Of a stretch of 39,219 nucleotides of DNA, positions 25,568-34,584 are shown piece after piece (within the stretch, counting starts at the first letter, position 1; each line of letters opens with the position of its first letter). The notes beneath the pieces are model-generated. The model saw only the letters and a program-made list of their open reading frames with translations. It was not told the origin of the DNA and made no database searches. A program made the translations under genes and the position numbers. Origin of the DNA: an uncultured Erysipelotrichaceae bacterium (GTDB lineage: Bacteria; Bacillota_I; Bacilli_A; Erysipelotrichales; Erysipelotrichaceae); NCBI GenBank assembly GCA_947385085.1, contig CANDJN010000017.1, positions 1 through 39,219 of the forward strand, in the 5' to 3' direction.

Positions 25568-26155
25568 ATGATTAATTTGCATTTTTATACCATTGATATA
25601 GAATATATTAAATATTTATACTCTTTTGATACAGAAGTTTATTTTAACAAAGAGCGGCATGACTATGAAGGCAAACCTTATTTAGGCATTCTTATTTATA
25701 ATAACACAATTCCTTATTTTATTCCTTTAACTTCGGCAAAGCCAAAGCATCTAAAGCTCAAAAATACTGGTGTTGATTATTTAGTTATTTACGAAAATAT
25801 AAAACCACCAGAAATACATAAAAAGGATATTGTTAAAAAAATGAGCAACGGTGAATTCAAAAAGGTTATTATCTATTAGAGATTTAAAAAAAGCAATTCC
25901 TGTTGCTGAAGGATGTTATCATAAAATAGATATAAGAAATCATAAAGATCGAGATTTGCTTGCTAAAGAATATGAATTTTGCAAACAAAAGAAGAATACA
26001 ATTTGTAGAAAACAATAAGGATTATTCATCATCAAAAGACAACAAAAAATATTAAATTTGCATATTGTAATTATGCTCTCCTTGAAGAAAAAATGAATGA
26101 GTGGAACACTACGCATAAATACGCTATTGAGGAAAGCAACATTGTTTTTGGATAA
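25568..26155 (+). pseudogene. ToxN/AbiQ-family type III toxin gene with two frameshifts
   Basis: The first frame (25568-25879, 103 codons, AAGG 4 nt upstream of ATG) has the hallmark N-terminal half of ToxN/AbiQ endoribonucleases: MINLHFYTIDIEYIKYL, then KPYLGILIYNNTIPYFIPL and TSAKPKHLKLKN. It stops at TAG 25877. Homology continues in the +1 frame from about 25868 (LLSIRDLKKAIPVAEGCYH, then LLAKEYEFCKQKKNTICRK) to TAA 26016. From about 26009 the original frame resumes (FAYCNYALLEEKMNEWN) and ends at TAA 26153. The conceptual product is about 195 residues, a normal size for the family. The two shifts compensate, one near 25845-25868 and one in an A-run at 26009-26012. This is a pseudogene, unless the sequence has two errors. 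Confidence 0.78.
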
Positions 26156-26462
26156 GAGGAGTTACTTAAACATTATCCGGTGTCTTGATTTGTTAAATGC
26201 ATTCATTGTCATAGCAGTAAAATTCCATTTTCACAAATACATATAAGCATTATATAAGCATTAAAATCTTCATTTTTTATATCAGCTACAGTGCGACAAA
26301 CAATAAACAAATCACAAATATTAATATAAAGACAAACGGTGAGAAATACATTTCTGTACTTTTCACCGTTTGCTTGCTTATGCTGATTTTGTTTTCTTTC
26401 AGACAGTTTCCTTATCTGAAATTGGCTTTTGATCACTGTCGTTTGTTTCTTGCTTATCGCCC
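26156..26462. other. Gap downstream of the giant gene
   Basis: About 300 bases of AT-rich sequence. Apart from the hairpin at 26333-26372 I see no gene. The 75-codon minus-strand reading across 26209-26436 has no recognisable features and runs through the hairpin. Confidence 0.4.
26333..26372 (-). terminator. Probable terminator hairpin after the giant gene
   Basis: CAAACGGTGA (26333-26342) and TCACCGTTTG (26363-26372) are perfect 10-bp arms about 90 bp beyond the stop of the giant minus-strand gene. The following T content on the minus strand is only moderate (GTCTTTAT), so termination efficiency is uncertain. Confidence 0.55.
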
Positions 26463-29400
26463 CTACTCAATGACCACGTGAAGATCTTCACTTTCCGAGA
26501 TGTGGAAGAACATCGAGGTTTCCGTATTGATGACCATCACATGATGATCTGACGCATCTTGGATCGTCACAACTCCCGCTTGATTTTCTTTGCCATCATC
26601 TATAATAAAGCTAACATCATAATCATTGTTGTCGATTTCTTCCAGCTGATATGTGCCATATGGCAAATCGGAAACAGTCAGCGTGTAATTGTTGAGAGAA
26701 TCCAGCGTAAAGGTCTCATCATAATTGCCGTTTTGTTGATAGATGCGAATGGTAAAGCCTTCCCCGTTGGTTGGCAAGGTGAGTTCACCGCTGCCGCTGC
26801 GAACCCGCTTTTCTAAAACGATGGATCCATTATTTTGAGCGGTAGTAAACGACACAATCTCCACCGTATTTTCACGTCCCGGTACAGCGGTAAACTCCGC
26901 AAGTTCACTAAAGTCTGCGCCATTCACCATATACCTTACCATTCCATCATTTCCCTGCGCGACGATTTCATATTCACCGGTGCGCAAGTTATCCACTTGT
27001 ACATGCCAGTCGTTATTACGACTCAGCGTATAGAACTGATGGGTATTATTTCCGGTCAACAGTGCCCTGAATACTTGATCAGCTGCCGGCTTATGAAGCT
27101 TGTTTGATGCATCGCTCACAAATTGATACAGATGCAGCGTACTTGTACTTGTGTGCATACTGTTGATAATCTCCACCGCATAATAACGCCCATCTGCGAC
27201 CGTAATCTGCGCACTGTTTTCGATTGCGCCGCCATTCACACGATACATGACTTGACCATGATTTCCTACCTCGCGGATTTCATACGTGCCATTGGGTAAA
27301 TCATTCACTCGCTCATGAAAATGATTCTGCGCATTCAGCGTGTAGGTTTGTCTAAAGCCAGTGCTTGTAACCTCTATCTCATATGCTTCATTTCCTTCTG
27401 CCGGACGCAATTCCCCTTGAGCATCACGAACATATTTTAATAGATCAAGAATATTATGTCCGTTTTGATTCTGATTGATCGCTTGAATCGTAACCGTCTG
27501 TGAACGTAAAGCGAAGTATGCTTGATCCTGTGGCGCGCCGCCGTTGATCGTATAAACCACATTGCTTTGTCCCTGTTCCTTGAGCAGATAATTTCCATTT
27601 GGCAAATTGGTTAACTCAACTTGCCAATCATTGCCCCGATTCAGTACGATCTGTTCCTGATGAGGACCACTTAACTGAAACAGGAAGCTTTGGTTGCCAC
27701 TTGGCTTTACCAGCTCGCCGCTGCTGTTTCGCAACCACTTTTCTATGATGATGCGATTGATTACGCCGCTACCTGAATGATTGATCATGTCCACATGATT
27801 TTCGTTGTGATCGACGCTGACCAGTGCATAGCTAACCTCACTGCCGCCGTTGATGCGCCAAGTGACATCATCATGATGCGCACCGATTTCTTCCAAGACA
27901 TAATCTCCATCGGCCAGGCTCTGTGTTTGGGCTGTCCATTGGTTTTCTGCATTCAAATCCAAAACTTCATGATATTGTGATCCGCTCACATGGACTTGAA
28001 AGCGTTCCTGTGAATCGGGCCGAACCAGCTGTCCGTTATTACCCCGCATATATTTGGTAACTATGATGCTGCCGCCGCGTTCTCCTTCATGGTTGATAAT
28101 AGAGACGGTATTGACGTCCTGTGCCACCGCAACAATACCAAAGTCACATTCAGAGCGATCATTGATAATATAACTAACCGTTTGTTCTCCCAATTCCTGA
28201 ATGACGTAATTGCCAGATTCCAAACCGGATAAGGTCGTTTGCCACTGATTATCCCGATTTAAGGTCACAAACTTCTCAAAACCGGGTTTAGAAATATGGA
28301 ACATATAAGTGAGTGTTCCGGTTGGACGGATCAGTTGACCGTCAGTGTTGCGCAAATATTTCGTTAATCGTATTTCCCCCTTGGACGATACATGATGAGG
28401 ATTGATAATCACCACATCATGATTGGAGCGCACTTCTACAATGGCCTGATCAGTTTCTTCCTTGCCGTCCACTTGATAAGATACCTGTTCGTTTCCTACT
28501 TCCTCTACGATATACTTGCCCTTCTGCAAATTTGCCAGTACGACACTGTAATGATTGGACGCATCCAGAGTTACCGCCTTATCATAATGAGGTGCGCTAA
28601 TATGAACCTGCCAGCTGCCGCTGTTTGCTTGTTTCAATGTCCCATCATTTTGTCTTATGAACTTGCTCAATGTGATATTGCCACGCATCATCGACGTATT
28701 AATAATATCCACACGATGCTCCCTGCCGTTTACGTTCACGATACCGTTATGACTTTCCACTCCTCCATCGACACGATATATTGGAGAGAAACCATCTTCT
28801 TCCATAATCTCATAAGAACCGTTTTTCAAATGCGGAATGATTGCGTAGAAATGATTCGCCGCATGAAGCAAGATGCGCTGAACATCATTTTCACCCTTGA
28901 CGCTAATCCAGAAACTCTCATCGGGATCGGGTTCTTTTTCCCGTCCGTTTTCATCCTTCACGTATTTGCACAATTCGATACTGCCGTGCGTGCTCGAAGA
29001 TGAGGCAAGCGGATTAATGATTTTCACATTGGCGTCTCCCCCATCCAAATCAATCTCCGCATTGGACTGTTCCTTGCCGCCGTTCACAATATAGGTGACA
29101 TTGGGTGCGTTTTCCTCACGAATCGTATAATGTCCTGATGCTAAATCAGTAAAGCGATAGCTCCAGTGATTGGACGCATTCAATACAACCTGCTGCTCCC
29201 CTTGCTTTCCGCACAACGTGATGGTATAGCTTTCCTCCATGCAGGGACGCTTTAAGCAGCCGCAGGATTCATCACTGAGATATTTCATGACATAAATACT
29301 GCCGGTTTCACAATTTTGATAATTGATAATATCCACTTGAATTTCTTCCTGTGCTAAAGTGATTTTCGCTTGCGGTGAAAGTGTATCATTAATTCGATAC

Positions 29401-32400
29401 ATGATCGTACCATAATTCGCATTGGGCTGCTGCTTAATCGTATAGGTGCCTTCAGGCAATTGGGTAAATTCACGCTGGAAGCCATTGCGATGCGTAAGAA
29501 TCATGTCCTCCTGTACTTGATTGCCATCTAACATCACTTCAAAGCGAGCATCCATGGGAGCGCTTTCCAATTCTCCCTTACAGTTTTGAACCATCGCGTG
29601 CACCCGCAGTATCGCTCCGTTTTTCTCTGTTTCATTTTTATCACAGGGATCGCATCCGACAAGAATCGTTACTCTTACGCTGCGATTACGCAAATGCACG
29701 ATGCCGCGCTTGCTTGGCGTTAAGTCATCCACCTGATAACAAACCGGCGCTACATCCATGGCGATAATCTCATATTCACCGCTAGGATATTCGCATAATC
29801 TTATTCCCCATTCATTGCCCGCATTCAATTCGAAGCATTCCTCCTGCTGACCACATACTAAGATCGAATAACAGGAATCGGGAAGCGGTTCATGGCGATT
29901 GCCGTTCTCATCCTGAATCGCTAAGGTAATCTCCATGGTGGGTTTTTGGACACAATCCTCAAACAGATTCACCGTTGTTTCATCACATCCGACCGTCACC
30001 TCAATACCTTGTTCAAACCATGCGTCATCGGATTCATAAAGCAAATTTTCCTGTGCTGAAACGGTATAACAGCCCGGTTCAATGTTGGCCAGTTCAATAC
30101 ACCAGCTGTTATCACGATCCAGTGTAAAGGAATCACAGATACCTTTATGCTCGACGAAAATATGATATACGGCGTCTGCTTTGGGATCTTTCATCGCTTC
30201 ACCATCTAAGCGGTTGGCAGCGATGATCAAGGAATTTTCACAACCGGTGTGATTGATCAAGGAAATCTTGATATCCTCATCTGCCAAAGCGAATTCACCA
30301 TTGCAGCTGTTCATGCCATTGATGAACAGATCGTAGTGATCAAAATCGCACTCTTTTACCGTATAGTTTCCCTGCGGCAATCCTTCCAATTCTACACACC
30401 AGTCGTTGCGCTCATCCAAGGTAAAGCATTGCTTAAAGCATTCGCTTTCCAATACGATGTCAAAGCGTTCTCCACGGCATGGTTTAGCCCAGTTTCCCTG
30501 TTCATCACAAACCATTTTGTTTATATGAACGAGTGCATTGCTTTTAGCTTCATTGATAATCGTAATCTCCATATCCTCATGATCAAACAGGAAGGTTCCC
30601 TGCTCATACAGGCAATCACCGATTTGATACAGCACATCGCAGTCACTGTTAAGTTCGCGTATTTCATAATGACGCGGCTGTAAATCTTCCAGGGTCACGC
30701 ACCAGTCATTTTCCTGTTTCAGACAATACGTCTCATGAATATCACGTCCGATCAGTTGGAAATAGAATATCTCATCGCATTGCGGTTTGGATAGTTCACC
30801 ATGATGGCGAATGCGTTTATTCACCGTCAGCTTGGGCAGCGGCAATACCGTGTTGATGATCTCAATTTCCACATCCTCACGATTTAAGGTAAACGCGCCG
30901 CTTTCACATTCCTTGCCGTTGATGCGATAACGAGTAAACATACCGGGAACATGCGCCTCTTTGATTTCATAATCTCCTTCCTCTAAATCATCAAACAAGA
31001 CGCAGAAGTTATTTTTCTCACAAAGCGTATACGATTCATGAAGACAGCGGGAATCCAAGGTAAAGCTGTAAACATCCTGAGCACACGGTGGTACGATTCT
31101 GCCATGGAGCGTCTTTACCCATTTGCGTACCGTTACCACACCGCTGCATCCCATCATTTGATTGATGATTGTCACCTCATTGTTGGAGCCGTTCATGAAT
31201 ACATCCCCATGATTTTGCGAAATGCCGTTCACCTCGTATACGACACGATAGCCATAGTTGTCCTTTTGCGTAATGCGAACCTTGCCGCGTGATAAATCCT
31301 CCAGCAGTATTCCGAAATTATTGCGATGATCAAAATGCAGTTCTCTTGATCCTTCACCGGTTTCCATGATGACGTCAAAGAATTCCGTCTGATTCGGTTT
31401 GCGCAAATGTAAGTCGCATTCCTGTACCATAATATTCAGTTTCAAATTGCCGTAGCTGCGTTTCGTATTGACAATCATGACCTCCTGATTTTGATGTTCC
31501 ATACATACAAGCGCCGCTTCATTCATTTCACAGCCATTCACAAAATATTGAGCATCATATCTTCCCTGATCCTTTTCACTAATGCGATATACACCCTTTT
31601 TCAAGCCCTCCAGCGTGATGCACCAGCTGTTGGCAGAGCGTAGTGTATAACAGGCATCCAAACAGGGACCTTCGACATGAATTTCGAATTCTTCGTCAGC
31701 ATTCGGCTTAGTATAATCACCATACGCATTGGCAATATATTTGATAATCCTAAGATCGCCGCTGATTTCCCGTTTTACACTGTTGATGATTTTGACATCA
31801 GCGCAGGCATCATTCTTGACGACAAGACGAGCCTTGTTTTCTTCTTTACCACCGTTTACGATATAGGTTGTATCAAAGCCGGATACCTTTTGTTCCTTGA
31901 TTTCATAGCTACCTTCCTTTAGATGATGAATATGCACACAGAAATCATTGCCGGCATCCAGCACATACGTCTCTTTGGTAAAATACGAACGCAGGGTAAT
32001 CAAAAAGCGTGCTGATTTTTCCGGTTTGACCAAAGATCCGTCGCTTTCGCGAATCACCTTACTGATTGTGAGCGTGCCTTTATTCTTTTCTTCATTGAGA
32101 ATCGTCACACAATTACAGCTGTTTTCATGGATCCATAAGCGAGCCGAAGTGGACTCCCCACCGTCATTGACAATATAAGCAGGCACATAACCGCTGTGAT
32201 CAAGTTCTTTGATCTCATACTCGCCGCTGCATATATGTCCAATATCCACACAAAAATTGTTATGGGCGTTGAGGTTGAAAATCTCACGGCTGCCACAGCC
32301 GCTTACCATGACCTTGAAATGCTCATGAGCATCCGGCTTGCGCCATTCTCCCTCATCGCTGCGAATATATTTACAGATTCGCAACGGACTGTTTTGTAAA

Positions 32401-33446
32401 GGCAGGGGCGTATCGGCAATTAAAATCAGTGAGGCCTCCTCGCATTCCTGTAATGTGACAATGGCTTCATCGCATTCACTTCCTGCATTGACAATATAGC
32501 GAATCTCACGTCCTCGTTGATCATTCACCCGTATTTGATAAGTGCCGCCGGGTAAATCATATAGACGCAGCGCAAAATGATTTTCCTCATCCAACACAAA
32601 TTGTTTAGCGCTATCTCCATTGCCGATCCAAACCACAAAGCGTTCATCCGGATTCGGCTTAATCAGCTCCCCATCTTCACGACGAACAAACTGATCCAAC
32701 AACAGGACATTGGCAGTATGCTTGTGGTTGATAACTTCCAAGCTGTGATCTCCGCACATGAGCATCATGCCCTGATCGCCATCCCATTCATGACCATCCA
32801 ATAAATACGACGCTCGATAGCATGGCTGATCGACTTCCTTGATCCGCAGCTTGCCCGGTCGCAGTCCTTCCAATATTACATGAAATTGATTCTCCATATT
32901 CAAACGAACCGTCTCATGGCATCCGCATCCCTCTACCAAAAGACAAAATTCCATGTCATGACAAAAATCCATCGGCTCCTGAAATTCATTGACAATCGTC
33001 TTTGTGATATGAAGCGAGATCGGTTCATTGGGCAGATTCCTGATTTCAACGCAGGAATTTGATGCTTTCAGCGGAATGATGATGCCATCCTCACACGATG
33101 TCTCGTTGTTCCATGTATAAGTAATCGTCCAGGCATTCCCATGATGGATCGAACGCCCGTTTTCATCACATTGCACGATTTCATATTCACACGGTTTCAT
33201 ATCTTCTAAGCGTAAATAAGCTTCCCCGTTTTCCAGACACAGGGGATAAATATCACCATTCCCGGATGAATCGCTGATCTGCACATAACGCGTTTCACTG
33301 ATTGATGTGCGATTTCCTTCCCTGTCACAATCCATCAAACGAATGTCTAAAGCCATGTGCGCATCATAATCATCCGCTGACACTGCCGTCTGGATCAACG
33401 CAGGGTGAGCCCATGCGCGCAAAGCCTTTAACAAGTGTTTGTTCAT
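26463..33446 (-). CDS. Giant 2327-aa protein of 21 tandem CnaB-like (isopeptide) repeats
   Basis: After a degenerate unit (residues 1-137), 21 repeats of about 103 residues run to residue 2307, followed by a 20-residue tail. Each repeat has the plan: first strand with Lys (as in LTISKVIR), a D/N-G-x-L-x-x-P turn, a YxLNAxNxFxVxLxxL block, GxYEIKE, a (Y)xVNGG segment, and a last strand ending VxIIN. This is the Cna B-type/SpaA-like fold of Gram-positive surface proteins, in which Lys and Asn (or Asp) form an intramolecular isopeptide bond helped by Glu. Lys, Glu and Asn are all kept in repeats 1, 3-5, 7-9, 13-19 and 21. No hydrophobic signal peptide, membrane helix, LPXTG or sorting tail is visible. 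About 67 cysteines, nearly all before residue 1600, are unusual for this fold. AAGGAGG lies 6 nt upstream of ATG. Function unknown; spore surface, non-classical export and intracellular scaffolding are all open. Confidence 0.85.
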   Translation of the reverse strand: MNKHLLKALRAWAHPALIQTAVSADDYDAHMALDIRLMDCDREGNRTSISETRYVQISDSSGNGDIYPLCLENGEAYLRLEDMKPCEYEIVQCDENGRSIHHGNAWTITYTWNNETSCEDGIIIPLKASNSCVEIRNLPNEPISLHITKTIVNEFQEPMDFCHDMEFCLLVEGCGCHETVRLNMENQFHVILEGLRPGKLRIKEVDQPCYRASYLLDGHEWDGDQGMMLMCGDHSLEVINHKHTANVLLLDQFVRREDGELIKPNPDERFVVWIGNGDSAKQFVLDEENHFALRLYDLPGGTYQIRVNDQRGREIRYIVNAGSECDEAIVTLQECEEASLILIADTPLPLQNSPLRICKYIRSDEGEWRKPDAHEHFKVMVSGCGSREIFNLNAHNNFCVDIGHICSGEYEIKELDHSGYVPAYIVNDGGESTSARLWIHENSCNCVTILNEEKNKGTLTISKVIRESDGSLVKPEKSARFLITLRSYFTKETYVLDAGNDFCVHIHHLKEGSYEIKEQKVSGFDTTYIVNGGKEENKARLVVKNDACADVKIINSVKREISGDLRIIKYIANAYGDYTKPNADEEFEIHVEGPCLDACYTLRSANSWCITLEGLKKGVYRISEKDQGRYDAQYFVNGCEMNEAALVCMEHQNQEVMIVNTKRSYGNLKLNIMVQECDLHLRKPNQTEFFDVIMETGEGSRELHFDHRNNFGILLEDLSRGKVRITQKDNYGYRVVYEVNGISQNHGDVFMNGSNNEVTIINQMMGCSGVVTVRKWVKTLHGRIVPPCAQDVYSFTLDSRCLHESYTLCEKNNFCVLFDDLEEGDYEIKEAHVPGMFTRYRINGKECESGAFTLNREDVEIEIINTVLPLPKLTVNKRIRHHGELSKPQCDEIFYFQLIGRDIHETYCLKQENDWCVTLEDLQPRHYEIRELNSDCDVLYQIGDCLYEQGTFLFDHEDMEITIINEAKSNALVHINKMVCDEQGNWAKPCRGERFDIVLESECFKQCFTLDERNDWCVELEGLPQGNYTVKECDFDHYDLFINGMNSCNGEFALADEDIKISLINHTGCENSLIIAANRLDGEAMKDPKADAVYHIFVEHKGICDSFTLDRDNSWCIELANIEPGCYTVSAQENLLYESDDAWFEQGIEVTVGCDETTVNLFEDCVQKPTMEITLAIQDENGNRHEPLPDSCYSILVCGQQEECFELNAGNEWGIRLCEYPSGEYEIIAMDVAPVCYQVDDLTPSKRGIVHLRNRSVRVTILVGCDPCDKNETEKNGAILRVHAMVQNCKGELESAPMDARFEVMLDGNQVQEDMILTHRNGFQREFTQLPEGTYTIKQQPNANYGTIMYRINDTLSPQAKITLAQEEIQVDIINYQNCETGSIYVMKYLSDESCGCLKRPCMEESYTITLCGKQGEQQVVLNASNHWSYRFTDLASGHYTIREENAPNVTYIVNGGKEQSNAEIDLDGGDANVKIINPLASSSSTHGSIELCKYVKDENGREKEPDPDESFWISVKGENDVQRILLHAANHFYAIIPHLKNGSYEIMEEDGFSPIYRVDGGVESHNGIVNVNGREHRVDIINTSMMRGNITLSKFIRQNDGTLKQANSGSWQVHISAPHYDKAVTLDASNHYSVVLANLQKGKYIVEEVGNEQVSYQVDGKEETDQAIVEVRSNHDVVIINPHHVSSKGEIRLTKYLRNTDGQLIRPTGTLTYMFHISKPGFEKFVTLNRDNQWQTTLSGLESGNYVIQELGEQTVSYIINDRSECDFGIVAVAQDVNTVSIINHEGERGGSIIVTKYMRGNNGQLVRPDSQERFQVHVSGSQYHEVLDLNAENQWTAQTQSLADGDYVLEEIGAHHDDVTWRINGGSEVSYALVSVDHNENHVDMINHSGSGVINRIIIEKWLRNSSGELVKPSGNQSFLFQLSGPHQEQIVLNRGNDWQVELTNLPNGNYLLKEQGQSNVVYTINGGAPQDQAYFALRSQTVTIQAINQNQNGHNILDLLKYVRDAQGELRPAEGNEAYEIEVTSTGFRQTYTLNAQNHFHERVNDLPNGTYEIREVGNHGQVMYRVNGGAIENSAQITVADGRYYAVEIINSMHTSTSTLHLYQFVSDASNKLHKPAADQVFRALLTGNNTHQFYTLSRNNDWHVQVDNLRTGEYEIVAQGNDGMVRYMVNGADFSELAEFTAVPGRENTVEIVSFTTAQNNGSIVLEKRVRSGSGELTLPTNGEGFTIRIYQQNGNYDETFTLDSLNNYTLTVSDLPYGTYQLEEIDNNDYDVSFIIDDGKENQAGVVTIQDASDHHVMVINTETSMFFHISESEDLHVVIE
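26523..33035 (-). repeat. 21 tandem repeats of about 310 bp inside the giant gene
   Basis: The repeats are divergent at DNA level but share one protein plan, each ending in a VxIIN-like strand. The C-terminal repeats (15-21, about 28,700 down to 26,523) are cysteine-poor; the N-terminal ones carry up to seven cysteines each. Confidence 0.85.
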
Positions 33447-33557
33447 TTGTATCCTCCTTCTTCCTGTCTAATCTTCCTTACAACCATTCAGACATTCTAG
33501 TATATGAGGCATACGTCCAAAAAGCGATTAAATTCGCTAAAAAAAATAGGCAAACAT

Positions 33558-33592
33558 AAAAAAAATGCGGCATGCCTTAAGCAAATAGCCGC
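33558..33592 (-). terminator. Terminator of the LysR-type gene
   Basis: On the minus strand GCGGC (33592-33588) pairs with GCCGC (33571-33567), followed by ATTTTTTTT. A second small hairpin (AGCGA/TCGCT, 33523-33538) lies just downstream. Together they separate the LysR-type gene from the giant gene. Confidence 0.85.
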
Positions 33593-33610
33593 TTATCCAT
33601 TCGCTTCACT

Positions 33611-34495
33611 TCATTTCAGCGATTGCTTGAAGAATTTAAAATACGCATCATATTGACGATGATAGATGGAATGCTTCTGCGCGATCATATGAAAGTCCCG
33701 TATTGGCTTGAAACCCATTACTTTATGGGTCGCAAGCTTGTGCATTGCCAATTCTTCGCGCACCGCACTCTCATAAAGAAAGGCGATTCCACATCCGCCT
33801 TCGACCAGCCTTTTTATCATGGATAGCTGCGGAATCTGCGTACATGCCGCAAAGCTTTGCAGGGAAAGATTGCATTGTGTCAGTGCCTGTTCAAAAACAG
33901 CTGCACCGTCCTGTTCCAGGATGAAAAGGCGCTCACCAAGCAAGTCTTCCATCCGCAACGTCTTGCGCGATAAAAGGGGGTGGGCATCTGGCATGATCAA
34001 AATCATTGCTTCTCTTTTCAACAGATGTGAATGAAATTCCTCTTTATCAAAGCGATCCTCAATCCACGCAAAATCCAAGCTCCCCTCGCGCACCTCCTTA
34101 ATCAACTTTTCTGTATTGCCTATCGACAGTTCTACATCCAGATTTTCTTTTTGACAATACAGTGCCAATAAAAACTGCGGAAGAATGGTTTCACCAATGG
34201 ACATCGTAGCACCAATGCGCAGTGTTTCGCACTCATCGCAAATATGAGAAAGCTCACGAATCAGTTTATCAGCGCCGCTCACCAAAGAAAGCGCATGTCG
34301 ATATAAGTATTCTCCCTCTTTCGTACAAGCAAGCCGCTTCTTTTCATAACGAAAAAGCTGCACATGATACTTGCGTTCCAAATACTGAATATGCTGGGTC
34401 ACAGCCGGCTGTGTGATATGTAAATTCTTAGCCGTCTTCGTATAATTCATTGTTTCATGTAAATCCATAAATGTGAGCAGCCGATAATCAATCAT
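33611..34495 (-). CDS. LysR-family transcriptional regulator
   Basis: The 294-aa product has a winged helix-turn-helix (residues 1-60: MNYTKTAKNLHITQPAVTQHIQYLE) and a periplasmic-binding-protein-like effector domain (about 87-290) with LRIGATMSIGE at its start. The frame opens 21 codons earlier, but ATG at 34495 with GGAAGGTG about 5 nt upstream is the family-typical start. The target is unknown. It lies upstream of the giant repeat gene, but two hairpins separate them, so an operon is unlikely. A perfect palindrome stands in its own promoter region. Confidence 0.93.
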   Translation of the reverse strand: MIDYRLLTFMDLHETMNYTKTAKNLHITQPAVTQHIQYLERKYHVQLFRYEKKRLACTKEGEYLYRHALSLVSGADKLIRELSHICDECETLRIGATMSIGETILPQFLLALYCQKENLDVELSIGNTEKLIKEVREGSLDFAWIEDRFDKEEFHSHLLKREAMILIMPDAHPLLSRKTLRMEDLLGERLFILEQDGAAVFEQALTQCNLSLQSFAACTQIPQLSMIKRLVEGGCGIAFLYESAVREELAMHKLATHKVMGFKPIRDFHMIAQKHSIYHRQYDAYFKFFKQSLK

Positions 34496-34533
34496 GTGCG
34501 CACCTTCCTTCTCTTTCCTATTCAATAGCAATA

Positions 34534-34547
34534 TTGCATATATGCAA
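34534..34547. promoter_or_regulatory. Perfect 14-bp palindrome upstream of the LysR-type gene
   Basis: TTGCATATATGCAA is a perfect palindrome 39 bp before the LysR start codon. Size, symmetry and place fit an autoregulatory LysR box (T-N11-A type), although no such binding is shown. Confidence 0.5.
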
Positions 34548-34584
34548 AATAAAATCACGGCTTTTAATTCCTAATAGTAAAGAT

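Noticed and set aside
26209..26436. 75-codon minus-strand ORF after the giant gene
   Set aside because: It runs through a perfect 10-bp hairpin, lacks a ribosome site and shows no recognisable features.
28392..29003. 203-codon plus-strand ORF inside the giant gene
   Set aside because: It is antisense to well-defined CnaB-like repeats and lacks any own signals; a shadow reading.
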